Assembly: GCA_023078555.1 (NCBI GenBank) | Contig: CM041198.1 | Span: 66,856-130,855 of the forward strand | Length of the DNA: 64,000 bases | DNA from: Ulva prolifera | Lineage: Eukaryota > Chlorophyta > Ulvophyceae > Ulvales > Ulvaceae | Direction of reading: 5' to 3' | Shown: in pieces, positions 1-14,549 of the stretch | Numbering within the stretch: position 1 is the first letter of the stretch | Layout of the letters: the number at the start of each line of letters is the position of its first letter | The notes under the pieces: model-generated | Told to the model about the DNA's origin: nothing | Databases searched by the model: none | The model's input: only the letters and a program-made list of their open reading frames with translations | Position numbers and translations under genes: made by a program

Positions 1-67
1 TGGCCATCGGTTTTTTCGCCATTTTTTCAATTTTTGTCGGGAAACCGATCGGTCTGTAGAGCACTGG
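1..67. repeat. Dispersed repeat copy at the window edge
   Basis: The first 67 bases are identical to 50329-50394/5, where the same segment sits directly upstream of a decayed retroelement. It contains T-rich stretches and a short ATCGGTTT ... AAACCGAT inverted pair. The copy runs off the left edge, so its true length is unknown. Sequence after base 67 differs from the 50.4-kb copy. It is probably a fragment of the same mobile-element family. Confidence 0.9.
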
Positions 68-2660
68 TGGGCATCCCGGGCACGGATTGCCACGCACAGT
101 TGATTGCGATCTGCTGGGATAGAGCGCAACTGCCAGACAGACAAGCTCTGTCTGCGTTTTGGGGGAAGTGGCGGCCTCAATAGTAACTGCTCTGCGTCCC
201 GATAAAGTAAATCGTGATGGAGTGTGTGCCCGTACGTATGTCCATTGCTCCGTCACCGTAGCCACCTTAAGGTTTTGGTGTGGCGCTGCCGGAACACTGC
301 CAGGTTCTTCAATCCCCGGAAATCGCTGCATTGATTTTCATACGGTGAAGAGACTGGTTTTCAGGATGGCACGCAGCATCTGCATGGCAATCTGATGCGC
401 ATGGGCGACCTTGTCACACAGTTGCAACAGCTGCTCACGGAACACAGGATGTCGATGAAAGATGCTTTTAAAGTTCACACTGCCTTAGATCTCAAGCCGG
501 CGCCTATGTGGCTGCCTGAGACAGAAGCTGCGGAGTCAATTCGGTTGCATCTGTTGCAGTGCCTCTTCGGTTCGGATGCGACCGAGAACATGCATTTGCA
601 AACGAACAATGACGCAAGCCTTGTTCTTGTATGGTCTGCAACCGATCCACTTACCAGAGCATACCATATCTCAGATATGATATCTGTCAACTGAAACTTG
701 ACAGCGGAATTGCACCTGGCCCACTGTGGGATCAGCTACAGCAGGAAGGCCTTCTTGATCTGCAGCACCTATTGCGAATACATCCTCATTGCTTTATTCA
801 CCTGTTCACGGTGCGATCGCGATCTGAGATGTGATATGTTGGGCTCATTTGTGTCGCATCCAATAGTTCACACAGCCAGCTCCAAATTGTGACTACGCTT
901 GTATGCGCACCTGAATGCTGACATCATCAGACATGAGATGGCTCTCAAGCTTCAGATTGGAGTTTCTCTTGACTGAACAAACGATAACAAAAACAACAAT
1001 AACAACTTGACTGGCTCCTGCCGAAACAATTTGGGTCACTGTAGGCTCAAGTAGACCATGATGAGGTGAAGCCAAGGGCACACACAAGCCGCATCCTGTA
1101 CAGATATCATTGAACACAGATCTTCGGCGCAGATGGCGATGCTGCGGGCATGTCAGCTTGCTTGGACGATGGCAGTCCATGCTGCCACAAGAGATGTTCT
1201 TGTCGAGTGCAACGCCATAGCTACAATCTGGCAACACTAATGCGCATTGCTACAGCGCATCATGCAGGCACCTCCGGCAGCCACTTTCCACCACAATACT
1301 GCGCTGGAGATGCATGCACTCGTAGTGCAGATCCGAAAAAGGAACCAAAGAAAACAAATTGCTATGGATTCTTCGGTCAGCATCCGGGATTAGATCGTGG
1401 AGTCTTGTCTCGCCGCTCGTGGTGTTTTCTTGGTTGACAAGCATGCACGGCAGCAGCTGCTGGCTGCTCTTACGAAACGTGAAGCTTCCCTCTTTCTACT
1501 GTTTGAGCTTGCTTCAGAACATCATGTTCCAAGCACCATGCCAATAGCTGCAAGTTCCGTTGACCAGGGACAGTTCTGTAAATCTGGCTCTTCACAGTCA
1601 CAGGATGAAGAACTGGTGGTGCGAGTGGTGAAGTAGACAAACGGACTGTCATGAGTGTTACTAATCAAAGTCTTGAGCCTGGGCAGCCAGGTGGCCAGAC
1701 AGATCAGGCGATTGGGGCTGAGGTCGCCTGGGACAATGATGCGTCCAGTCTGCGTAAATTACCTTTCAAGCCTGGGGATGGGGCATTTGATGTCAAGGAA
1801 GGTGGCGCAAGTCAGCCTTCTGACCTAAGTGAATTGGGAACTGTTGGTTAGCAAGGGAACGTAGCCAAGAACGATGCATGCGTTAACACACAGTGTTCGG
1901 CACCACATGTGACAGCATCATTTGATGTCTGTCACGTGACTCCCCTCAGGATTTCCAGACTTGCAGCTGGTGTCATCACAGGACTGCTGATCAGGGATGC
2001 CGATGCCAGGCACAGTTGCCTTGAGCGTCAGGGTGCCTCCGGGATCTGTAGGCTTCTTGCAGCATCATCTGCATGTATTCAGCTGCATGGTATCAGTGCT
2101 TTGAGAGCTTTAGCTGCTTGTAGCACAAACGAGCAGCCACTGGCTTTTGGTGCAGCATTTTGAGATAAGCAGCTTGGAAATCATCTTTGTACCATGCTTC
2201 AGTTCTGGACTTCTCAGCAGGTGTCTGGGGTGGCAAACATTGAGGAACCAGAGTGTATCGCACCTGTGTTGCACGGTGTGCAGCTCACTAAAGCTAGCTT
2301 GTTAGCAGTTGCACAGGCACGGCTCACGCTAAGCGATCTGGACGCTGTACTGACAATGTTGATTGAGGCAATGCACCTGGCATACTGGTGTTTGAGACAA
2401 GGCGCAGCTGCAAATTGTACACTTATAGTATGTATTAGCATCTGCCCTGCAGTGGGCCCTGCAGCACGATCAAGTCAATTCTGCCACTGAGCATGTGTGA
2501 ATGCAGATTTGCTTAGAATGTGTTGCTTTCGTGCTTGGCAGCCAAGATCATGCAGAGAGGATGCTCTTTGACATGCGGAAAATTGCCACGCCAGAGCATG
2601 CTGAAGCTTGTCAAAAGTATGATTCCACTTTGCCATCACTAAGCTGGTGTTTCTTTAAAG
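68..2660 (+). other. Unassigned region with candidate coding exons (+)
   Basis: No gene can be named here. Several + strand open stretches have protein-like composition: about 395-690, 1397-1636, 1909-2160 and 2216-2400. The 1909-2400 stretches encode Leu/Ala-rich, helix-prone sequence (motifs such as ICRLLAASSA and ALRALAACS) that resembles armadillo/HEAT-type repeats. An acceptor-like CTTCAG precedes 2206. The exons could not be joined in a consistent phase with confidence. This may be part of a large multi-exon gene whose start lies left of the window. Confidence 0.3.
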
Positions 2661-2668
2661 CACCATCT

Positions 2669-4250
<1,582 letters not shown>

Positions 4251-4259
4251 AGTTTCCAT

Positions 4260-6400
4260 TTTCAATGCCTTTGATCTGAGTCATATTGAGTGGTGCAGGA
4301 CATGTGCAAACATGCTCCACAGTTGGCCCTGAATGACAAAGAGAGTGAACGCATTTGCTGCTTGGCTGTGACCTTGATGATCACAAGCTGACGTTCCACT
4401 TTACATTGATTGCCTGGGAGGCTTTGTGTGCTACACCAGTTCACTGCAGACCTTACTGGACAGTTGCTTTCAGGCCAGTGACGAAGATGGGATTGGCTGT
4501 CAGCTGCACTTGCTCGATCATGCAGGCTACGCTCACCAACACGAACATTGGAAAGAACCCCATCAATTCAGACGCAGACGGTCCTACGGTACGCCGATTT
4601 TCAAGTGTCCAAAACATCAAACGGGGAGCAGCGGAACATGAATAAGGTTACACCGCTGAAGCTGGACACTATGGAGACGACAGAAATGCGGGAGCGTTGA
4701 AGGCCAAGCATGAGTGCCTGGAATGGCCAGGTAATCGACTGTGCTATTATGTATGACAATAGATGTGGGCAGGACTGCATGCGCGGTGTGTAGACAACAT
4801 CTCGAGGGCGATCGGTCTGAAACCACTGCACCATGCTGCAGCACATCGGCTGATGGTGCAGGCACAGATGCACAGTGTGAGTTGTGTCCTCTACCTCCAA
4901 AGGTGACCAGGTGTGGAGACATGCCTCCATTGCAGAAACCTACTGCTACGGGGCAATTGAAGAATCAATGCCGGCTGGAGCTGTTCTCGGTTTTGATCCT
5001 GATACTTTTTGTAAACCCGCAAGGCCACTGCCCATTGTGTGGCTTGCGCTCTGACCCAGTGCAAGATGATATGAGCCTTACCATGCCGTCCTGCAGGGTC
5101 AATTCATGTTGAGCCTTGATCGAGGTGGTTGTAGGGCATGACGCCTCGAATAGAACACAGCCTGCGTAAAGACTTATGGCCACCGTCAAAGAGAACTGTG
5201 CTAGCAAGCATACCTGCTCAACATGATTTGAAGTTCAAAATGAAGATGAGCTCCAGAAGCATGAATAGTCACATAGAGATTGAACGCCAGCCTTTGAAGC
5301 ATGTGCACCACAATAACCCTTGGAACTCAAGAGTGACAGGATTTGTTCAAAATCCAATGCCTCTCGGCACGCAGAGATCAGTTGGAAACACGTATTCCGC
5401 AGTGTTCTGTTCTGCTCGTGTGTTCCAACGCAAGTGACACCGCTTCGTCTGAACAACGTCACACTCATGCAGACCTCAAATTGCAGCTGAATTACTCTCA
5501 GCCTCGATGCCTTCAGAGCTGGCGACCATAGCTGCTGTGTCGTAATACAAATGGCAGATCTCCGGTATCCAGAACGAAAGGGTGAAGACCTTTTCCAATA
5601 TGCACGTGCTCATCGGCGGAACGGTCGCAAGGATGGAAAATTTAAATGTCAAATGCCTGACAGGTGAAGGACTATTGCTGCAGACTGCAGGATAACACGA
5701 GCAAAGATGGCAGCTCGCATACCGTCCCCACAGACTGCGCATGCAAATTATGTCTACAATTAATCTGCCCTAGGACAAAGTCTGAGATCCCTAGGCTTGC
5801 TTCAATGGTACCAATGCGCCAGGACACTCTTCAAAGGCAGATGAGTATTGTGCATTACTGAATGCGTACCAGTGTTGAACTGCATGCAGCAGCTCATTGG
5901 CCCATCACTGCTGTGAATGCCAACGCCTCACATGTTTTTTAACAGTCAGCCGAGTCTTGATGATACTATGATGCAAGATATGACGGACTATACAATCATT
6001 TGCCACATGCTCTGAATTTCACGCCACTAGCCATTGAAGTGACGGATGGAGGCAAGGCAAACATGCTCATGGGCTTGACAGGACAACACATCTTCACCAC
6101 TGCACACTTGAATTAGTACATGTCCCTCTTCACATAATTCTCCACTGTGAAGGAGCCTTGTGAAACGTGTGGTGCCGAGGCATATGCACAAACAGAAGCT
6201 ATTTCAAAATTTCTGTTGGAGAACATGTACGTCGACTGACCAGTATAAAATGCCTCATATTTACAAAATCGCCGCAGCCACAGTGTTACATGTCACATTG
6301 AATGGGCACTGGCAGGACCCATGCAGCAAAATCTGCATCACCCCCACTCGACCAGCAGCATGACGCTGTCGGAAATTCGCACATGTGCTATTGATCGTGA
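4260..6400. other. Region without a recognised gene
   Basis: A few + strand stretches look coding. One is about 4440-4640, with text such as FQASDEDG and PIFKCPKH. Another is about 5551-5656, starting at an ATG and ending at a donor-like CAG/GTGAAG, with text such as RRNGRKDGKFKCQ. They could be the 3' exons of the same unidentified + strand gene suggested left of the TG array, which would then lie in an intron. No family was recognised and no full model could be built. Confidence 0.25.
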
Positions 6401-6405
6401 GCTAC

Positions 6406-7629
6406 TTATAGGGTAGGAGGGCGGGGCAGAGACACGCCGTTGGTAGCGAAGTTCACCTGCACAAAGAACAGATGACCCGTAACGAGACGTTGCGCATGTC
6501 AAGTTGCAATGTGGACATTCCAGAGCGGTGCAAATGTGTAGGAGACATACCATGCCGGGGCTTGCCATGTGGTCAAACAGGTTGTCAATGGGACCCTTGC
6601 CAGTGGCAGCATGCTGAGCAACAAAGCCAACACACGCAAGCATTGCAAGACGGCCGTTCTTGATCTCCTTCTGCTGTGCTGTCTTCAAGCCATCACCCTT
6701 GCCCATGCCCATTGGATCAAACAGCCCACCTGGATATCCGTTTGACACTGGTGTGAAGCCATCTGTAACACCAAAGAACGAGCCGTCTCCTTGGGACCCA
6801 GGCTTCTTGTAGTCCTGGATGCGGGCAATCTCTGCCCAGCCCATAAGAATGGCCTGTACCATGACAAGTGCCCAGAAGGGAATGCCTGAATCCTTGATGG
6901 CAACCTCACCTGCCACCCACCAGTCTGGCACATTGAGGATGCCAGCCTTGGTCAGAAGACCAGGGATCACAACGCCAGCGGCGCCAAGCATCGCAAATCT
7001 GCAACACAATTATCTGATAAGGAAGCTGGCAGTAGGGGAGGGTGGGGAATTCATTGACTGGCGCCAACACTATTGATGCAGTGAACACAGATCTACCTAC
7101 ATGCTGATCGATCGACATCCACACTGACCTACCCACGATCTTCATACAGAGGATTCGCGGAGTGGAATTGCATCATGATGCACTTACACACCGTGCATGC
7201 ACCAGCTCAGCCTGCTGGAAGTACGTGAGGACTTCAGGATCCGAGCCAAGGCCAAGCGGATCGAAACCATAGTCACCAGGCATAGAGCCGTCAAGCCATT
7301 CTGGCGCAGGGTTGCCTGGGTTCCACAGAGGACGGTCAGCAGCACGAGCAACAACACCGCGGGGTGCCTGCAGAGCACATAGACTGTCACACTGCGAACC
7401 TCTACATTGTCAACGGGGGCCTGGCTACGTTCGAAACTGGGGAAGCAGCACGACACGAACGATTAGAGATGACCCAAGTGTGACTGTTCGAAAAAAGAGA
7501 ATTAGGTGACAGACAAGAATCGACCGCTGCCACTGTCATCATTCAAAATGCTGTCTTACACTGTTCGCTGCACGCAATCCATCTTACATCTGCGCAACCT
7601 CCTCGAGACATTGAAGTTTTCGTCAACAT
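6406..7629 (-). CDS. Light-harvesting chlorophyll a/b-binding protein (LHCA-type)
   Basis: Thylakoid antenna protein that binds chlorophyll and carotenoid and passes energy to a photosystem, probably PSI. Four exons (7629-7588, 7367-7192, 6998-6551, 6456-6406) join in phase to give 238 residues. The mature N-terminus has the LHC start RPLWNPG followed by YGFDPLGLG. Helix B carries [14 protein letters not shown] and helix A carries [10 protein letters not shown], the two generic LHC motifs with their chlorophyll-ligating Glu and Asn/His and the paired Arg. The C-terminus has the usual [12 protein letters not shown]. The first exon (14 residues, start [11 protein letters not shown]) is the least certain part. 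It would give a short Ser/Arg-rich plastid transit peptide, but a longer upstream start is possible. The LHCA rather than LHCB assignment is inferred from the sequence style around [16 protein letters not shown]. Confidence 0.93.
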
Positions 7630-7639
7630 ACTTGCTCTG

Positions 7640-9415
7640 GTGGCACGTCGTTCATCTCGACGGGCCTAGGTGCTAGAACAGCGATTTGTGGACACCGCGA
7701 TACGCAGCTACAGGAATAAATTCACATGCACCGCATTCAACATTGCCATCATTTGATCACAAGCGAATTGAGAGTTCGACGTTGTCACGCTTCGGGAACG
7801 CGAGCACCGTCCATCAACAACCCTGGTGGGACGCTTCCTGCTAATCATAAGCGGTCATCAAAGTTGCGGTGCAACCGGCGCTACACCATTTTCCATACCA
7901 AAGTCACAGATATGGGCCGTCACGGTCCGAAGGATAGGTGCCATGGCTAAGCAGACGATCAAGAAGATACGCCTGCCGCAGGGGCATAGCAAGCTGCTCC
8001 GAAACAGTCTCGACGAGCGCCGTTCCTTCATTTGTGACGAAAACTAGACTGTAAAGGCTGCGCCTGAAACCGGACTTTGCATACATGGTCCGTGAACCTC
8101 AAGATTGTGGAGTATCCGCAGATCCAGGGGGGAGGGGGCACCACGCGGAAGCACACTAAAGCTCTGCCGTCAACCGTAGCATTCCAATGAATGCCTTCAC
8201 AGCAGGATTCATACCAAATGTTATTTACCGCACCTGTGTGAAGCGCGCAGCGCGCACAGCGGAGGAAGCAAACATAGCGGTGGCCATTGTGATTTCGAGT
8301 TCAGAGGACACACGTAGAGGACTTGGAGACTGGTGTCGACGGCAGCGTTGGATGGTGCATATACGATACGGATTGCCTGACGATGTACGGGCTAGTGAGA
8401 TTCTGAGCATTTCTGAGGAAGAGATGGGCCTTCGTGCTGGATCCTCTCCCGTTACGTCGCTGCTACGCGATCAAAGCACTGTGATACATCTCGATGCGAT
8501 GCACTGCAGCTTGTGACCTTCTGTTCTATCCTGCAATACGACGGGTCTGCTCAAAGTGCTTACACAAATGTACAGCTGTGTTTGCTGCACAGTTGGTTCG
8601 CGCACATCCCTACATTTCACGATGTAAGTTTCGATCATGTTGACCGCTTGAATGAACCTCAGTGACGGCGTTGTCTTCGGTGGCCACAAAGAAAGTCTGC
8701 CTTTCTGAGCAGTATGTGTTTAGTTGTCTGTTTGGTGGGGTAGGCTGCAGATGTCTATCTTTGCTCCCTCGATGCTGCATGCTGTACGTTTGCACCACGC
8801 ACCGGGCGTGATAGAAGCGGCCACCTCCAGCTGCATGGATCACACTTATGATTTGCAAATGCACCAATTTTCATCGTGTCGCAGCGCATTCTCACTGTCC
8901 ACGGCAGGTAGTGCTGAACATGTTTCAGAAGACCGGACAATGTGTGACAATCGGGCTGGCTGCGTCTCAATTTTTGGGACATTTCGATGTCTGCTTGCAG
9001 CGGCATCGATGACGCTGATATCTCGGGAGGTAGATGAGAAAATTATGTTGACTATCCGTCGAGACCTGGGGGTAACACCCGGTCTCCAGCTTTAACCTAG
9101 ACGGTGATTTGCATGTGGTTACTCAGCCTCGCCGTTATGGACTGTTGAAACTACGCCTCCATGGGGGTGAGTGTTGGAGCACCATGCAGAACACCAGACC
9201 GCCACTCTTGAGACTCAGCACCGCTTTGCCACAGGCGAAATGGGGGTCTGAACACCCTGATCCAAAAGACCGCATGAGAAATCAGTTGGAGGTCGTGGAA
9301 AGGTTTGTAGACAAGCTGCAGTGCGGACCACCTTGAAGATGAAACGAATTGACACGGCAACACAATCCACTGTTCCTCAGGTCCCAAAGACATTCGTTCA
9401 TATCATCCACATACA
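7640..9415. other. Intergenic, nothing recognised
   Basis: This gap lies between the 5' end of the antenna gene and the 3' end of the RMD1-like gene. It holds short open frames on both strands (for example + 8187-8516) with no family motif and no chain of phased exons. It should contain the antenna gene promoter (immediately above 7629) and the 3' UTR of the RMD1-like gene (below 9423). No specific elements could be identified. Confidence 0.4.
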
Positions 9416-9422
9416 ACATGCA

Positions 9423-12054
9423 CTATTGAGTGTCAATCCATTCTGCGATTGCCATCTTGATGTCATCACCCAGGACCAGAGATGCAATTTGAAGCAATCC
9501 CAGACATGTTGTTATGAATATCAGCAGAATGACTATCCATTCGACATTCTCATCATGTGATGCCGACTGTTGATCCCGCAAAATATCCAGCATCATTGTC
9601 AAAGCAGAGAATCGGCGGTTGAGAATATCAGCGCGTTCCTCCAGGTCCAGGTAGTCTGACATAGCGTGGTATATCCGCTGTAAGTGATCAGGCCGACCCC
9701 AGAAAAACTTTGGTGTCTCTTTTGGGCCTGACAACACCTGCACCTCCAGGAGATCGCGTCACTCCCATATCCAAGCACATTGTTGCAACTTATCCACCCT
9801 ACAAAAGCTGAAGACTTGACAAGCCCTCTCTCGCTCAGTGCAGATTGCATGGGCTTTGATTGCTTTGACCTGTACAGACAAGAGTACACATGCACGGCAC
9901 ACAAGTCGCATGTGACGCTATGGACGGGCCAGAGAACATGACACACACCTGCAGATTGAGAGCCGTCTTCTGCAGGAAGACGAGGCCGATCAAGGCCGCA
10001 AGCTTCTCATAGGGTACTGAGACTGCACCGTGCTTGCGAAGTTGCCCTGGCAGGCTGCTGGTGCTCTCCACCATGGCCATCACCTGAGTCTCCTGGACAG
10101 AGATACGTGTGGACTGTGCCAGAGCAATGGAGATGCCAACTCGGACATGAACGTCATCTACACAGCATGGCCACACTTCATCAGAACCCTATGCAAGTTG
10201 TCATGGCAGAACAGTGTATACAGCGTGCCTAGTGAACCAAATCAAAGTTGCTCATTGCCAGTGACCCTGCAGGTGAGCCGTATGCAGAGCATGTTGAGCG
10301 CAGCGAGACAGTCGATAACAACAGTTGAAGGCATCGGCTCCTCAGCACAAAAACACGAGTGATTGATAGCGCTGCAAACACATGCTGACAGCTATTGGCC
10401 TTCACATGCTATCATGATCTAGGCTCATGCTTTTTGTTCCCGTCCACAACCATGTCATCCCACAGAACACGGTACAGGTGCAGCACAGGGGCGCACTGCA
10501 GAGCGCCTGTTTCACAGTGATGACGTCGTCTTCGATGGTCGGCCGTGCTGAGGAGTGGCTGATCTGGACATGCATCTCGTCCACTTCGATGTCAGCCTCT
10601 GGCACGCGCTGCAACATGTGGGGGCCTGCCAGCTGCCACACCACCTCAGCCTCTTCGACACTGGACAGACCCCACATCACCACAATCCCAAACTGCATGC
10701 ACCTGCTTTGAATCCGGCGTTGTGCTTGTAAGCCCTCATTCAACGATTCTGGGCCCAAGGCAGCACAGTTGTGATCACGCAGATATGGCACATTGCCCAG
10801 TGGGCTGCAACAGCATGGCATGGCTGCTGTGTTGCACATCATGTGTGTTAGGAATTTGCACGAACTCACGCGATTGCAGCATCTGGAACACCAGGCTTGG
10901 CAGCTTGATGAATGTAGACCCAGAATCCCTTTGCTGCATAAAAGACTTGCACACAAAGGACAGACAAGTACCTACTCGAGATGTTCAGTGGCCTGCCTGA
11001 TCCAAATCCAGAAGACACTCACTACTGTAGCTGTGGCGAGTTGTGCACATGCACATTCTCAAGGAGATCTGGCACCGCCCGTTTATCCTCATCTACAAGA
11101 TGTTGGCGCAATGGCAGCATTGTGCATCTGACTCACCTCAAAAAAAATAATATCCCCACTGGGATGGCCATTTGGATCACTGTAGGTAGCATGCAGCATA
11201 TCTGGGGTGCGATGTGCTGTGAGATGGGCTTGGTCCATTGATCCCTCGGGGTACGGGGTGACGCTACCGCAGCCAAAGCGCTCGATCAGAGTCTCATACA
11301 GCTCGACCAAGTCCAGCTCATATGCAGCGCAATAAGCAGTGATATTCACTGGCTGCTTTTCGCTACCGGTTTGGTCCTGCAGGCACAGACAGCATGTTCC
11401 CATGTCCAGTGTTCTGGATTTCATATTGCTTTAATTGACAGCACAACATAAGAATAACGGCTATGTAACTTTGTCAGCTGTTGCACCAGCTGTTACCAAC
11501 TGCTGATAAACCCGCGACTGATCGAGGCAACAGAAGCGCACGTCGGTTGAATCCAGCTCATCCAATTCAACCTGAAGAAACTTGTGTTTGGCTCTACGAA
11601 CTTTGGATGGTTGTCCAGGAGCCACTGTCCCTTGAGCTATAGCATGCTTCATAGTCTTGTTGGGCTTTTGATTCAATAGTCTGGACCGAGCAACGGCAGA
11701 GGACACATCGCGTGATGTGCCTGGGGCGTGTGAATCACTCAGATAACCTAATATAGGATCCGGTGCACTTCTAGGGGTGGAAGACTGTATCTTTGTGATC
11801 TCTGACGCCGGCTGTGCGACGTTCTTGGCCTCCTTCAGCTGTGGCAGGCTTTCACCAAGGAATCCTGCCAGCGACGGTGACACACTGTACTGAAAGCCCG
11901 CTCCGCTGTCACCCAACGAAGCTGATGACAGACGAGACAATGGCCAAGTGCGCCTGTCATGTTCCACATCGTTATGATCGCTTGTGTGCACTTCGTCCAG
12001 CGACGCATAGTCCTCCGCCACATCTCCAAAGAGCACTTCATCACCTTCCGACAT
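9423..12054 (-). CDS. RMD1/Sif2-family membrane protein (DUF155, YagE-like)
   Basis: Member of the RMD1 family, related to yeast Rmd1 and to RMND1. These are tail-anchored proteins of mitochondria or other membranes whose biochemical role is poorly known. Five exons join in phase (12054-11497, 11376-11137, 10692-10497, 10157-9949, 9737-9423), giving about 505 residues. The first exon encodes a Ser/Asp-rich N-terminus. The DUF155 core follows: VNITAYCAA, GDIIFFEFGIVVMWGL, EVDEMHVQIS, then the helical ALAQSTRISVQE segment. The end is the family signature FFWGRPDHLQRIYHAM, LNRRFSALTMMLDIL and a C-terminal transmembrane helix (WIVILLIFITTCLGLLQIAS, about residues 475-497). An in-frame ATG at 12069 is an alternative start. 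The donor at 10497 (phase 1) is chosen among two possibilities. Confidence 0.88.
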
Positions 12055-12079
12055 GCGGTCACATAGCACACCAAAAACT

Positions 12080-12800
12080 ACCCGTAAAAAAAAAGAATGT
12101 GAATAATTTGGGCAGTATTGCTGTAACTTCTTTGATCAATCTGAAGTTGCATTTAGACGAACTTCTTGCCGTTCCGCGCGTAGATGCTGAACCACCATGC
12201 GTTCAGTCCTGAAACTACCTGAGATACCCGTATTATGTCACTTAAGCACGTCGGCGCCTACCCTTGGTGTTTGAAATTGTCGGACAAATGGCCATGCTAT
12301 CGAGCACTACATGTGGAGCAGGTGTGGCGCGGGGTGTTGTCACGGTGGATCAATCATGATGCGACCCACATGCAACCCCAACAGGCACCGATGCCGTGAA
12401 CAGAATTCAAGCCTGCTAGAAGACATGATAACTGTCATTGTCATTTCCGCAACATACAATAACAATGCTTACTAGGGTGACCGTGATGCATGCAAAAGCT
12501 ATTGCGTGCTGCAGCAAGAATGTAACAATGCATTCATCGCGTGCTACATTTGGCCAACAAGATTTACGACCATGCATGTGACGATTGTCCGCTGTGTACT
12601 CACACGGGTGGCCGATGAGCCATCAGGCCTCCACACAGGGATCACAGCTTCGGCTGACATCTTCCACCTGCCTAGACCTATTCAATTTTCATCACCACTG
12701 TCACGATGTTCCTGATCTATGCCGAGTACTTGCTCCAGCACCGGCCTGAGGAGCGATGAAACAACAGCATCTGATACTGTGCAAGATAGCGCCCAGGGCA
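12080..12800. other. Intergenic, nothing recognised
   Basis: This gap lies between the 5' end of the RMD1-like gene and the 3' end of the next minus-strand gene. An open frame on the minus strand (12682-12915) overlaps the last exon of that gene in another frame and could be alternative coding or chance. Nothing else can be supported. Confidence 0.35.
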
Positions 12801-12806
12801 TGAAGA

Positions 12807-13516
12807 TCACTGCAGGAACGGTCTGATCTCTGCCGCCCTCGATTTGTTGCCACCTGGCGGAGCCAGGTTCTCCACCGCCAACTCTATACATTTGATAACC
12901 GAGTGAAATACCCACAACTCCACCTGCAAACCATGGCCAGCTTTGTTCACCATGCCAACATCATGGTACTTGCTCTCAGACAACAGGTGCTGCACGGTTG
13001 TGCGGATTGAGCTGAGCCAGAGTGTGATCGTACGCATTTCAGACTCTGTAACGAATTGTAGCAGCAGGCTAGGAGCTTCATGCTGTGTTGCATTTGAGGT
13101 CTCGTACCTAATCCTGAAGCCACAATCCGAGCAAACAAGCATGCAGCTTCGACCGCAGTATACCTTGCCAAATGAACAGCTTTAACAGGAAGTGTTACAT
13201 CTGACCTGAAGTAGAATTTCCTGAGCTCCCATGGGTGCAGAATAAGCCGTAGCGTTGTGTTGGCAGAGGCAGGTAGGATTTGTCCCCTGGCCTCCGCCTG
13301 GAACACATGCGGTAGACTGGACAGGCCCCCACGTGCCAGCTTCCGCAGTGATGATTGCATCGACCCTGAAGCACAAATCATGTGACTGTGCATGTGAGCA
13401 GAACCATAACAACAACTGGGAATGAATTCATCTGGACACATAAACAATGGCAGCTTTTTCAGATCGTTTGCAGACTGCAGGCTACTTGCTGCCGAATGAA
13501 GCCACTGATTCACAGG
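12807..13516 (-). CDS. Unrecognised protein, 3' part of a spliced gene
   Basis: Four exons join cleanly in phase: 13516-13417, 13365-13206, 13163-13108 and 13045-12807, the last with the stop. They encode about 184 residues of mostly helical sequence. Landmarks are LPLFMCPDEFIPRSMQ, LRKLARGGLSSLPHVF, ILHPWELRKFYFRY, TITLWLSSIRTTVQHLL and a C-terminus ending EIRPFLQ. I do not recognise the family. The exon at 13516 begins at an acceptor, so at least one upstream exon with the start codon is missing. The consistent phasing over three introns argues for a real gene. Confidence 0.55.
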
Positions 13517-13529
13517 CTGCCTTCACCAC

Positions 13530-14540
13530 CACACTTGCCAACAGCAGATTGAGGAATACATATTGACGCTGCGGGGACATTTGCACCAGCAAGTGCGCTA
13601 TCGTGGTACACATAAAACCGTCACACATAGGTATCTACGAACGCACCCAAGGGTGCAAATGGACACACCAGCATGCAGAGCCTGGGGCAACAAGCTGTTG
13701 TGCACGTGCACATCACAGACAAGGGAGTTCATGGCTTTGGCACGATGCAGCGAAAGATGTCAAGACACCCGCAAAGCGAGAATGTAGAGGCACCAACTCA
13801 TGCTCACATAGGTTCAGGATGGCTATGTGTGGCATGCTTCTGTACATCTGATGCCGAATTCAATCAAAAGGTATGGTAGTGGAGGCCAGCATGAATATGT
13901 ACAGAATGTATTTTAAAGCCGACGTGTCTGGCCACCAAGTTGCGTTACAGCTACTTTCAGTTTCCTAGAGCTGTGGCGCTTCGACCTGGCGGTACAAGAG
14001 ACATCACTGTGTGTTCGCAAGGGGGCTGGACATGCAGCATGCTCAGCATGCTGACAACGGCATGTCTTTGGAACGCAGCGCCTGCCATAATGAAAATTCT
14101 GCACCCATTTACGTCCCTGTGAAGACTTTATCTAGACTTAGTATATAATCGCTGTGTGCAGAAGAAACTGACGTGAGGGGGCCTGAGAATTATGGAGGCG
14201 TCGATATGTTCCGACATGTTTGACATTTACGGCCTGCGTTGTGCTTTACCACGTGTGATTTCTCGGCACTGGAGGCTTGTCTTATGCCTTGTTAGATCTT
14301 TTGGTTCAGTGTAGTAGTGCAGCTAACACATGCTCTGCAGCACACTATGCAGCACACAATACCAAAACAAAAACTCGTGAACCCGGGCAATGGCCACAGC
14401 ATCTCAGACAGCCACCAAAGTTTACCTAGAAACATTCTCACGCAAACAATGCACAGGCAGACAAGCACCTTTGAGAAACTTCCAAGCAGTGCGTCTGTTC
14501 CACTCATCATGAACAGCTTTTGCATAAGCTATCCTGTAAA
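13530..14540. other. Intergenic or intronic, nothing recognised
   Basis: This stretch may include upstream exons of the unrecognised gene at 12.8-13.5 kb. Short frames occur on both strands (for example + 13603-13851, - 13913-14104). None has a recognisable motif or a phased splice partner. Confidence 0.3.
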
Positions 14541-14549
14541 TATTTCTTA

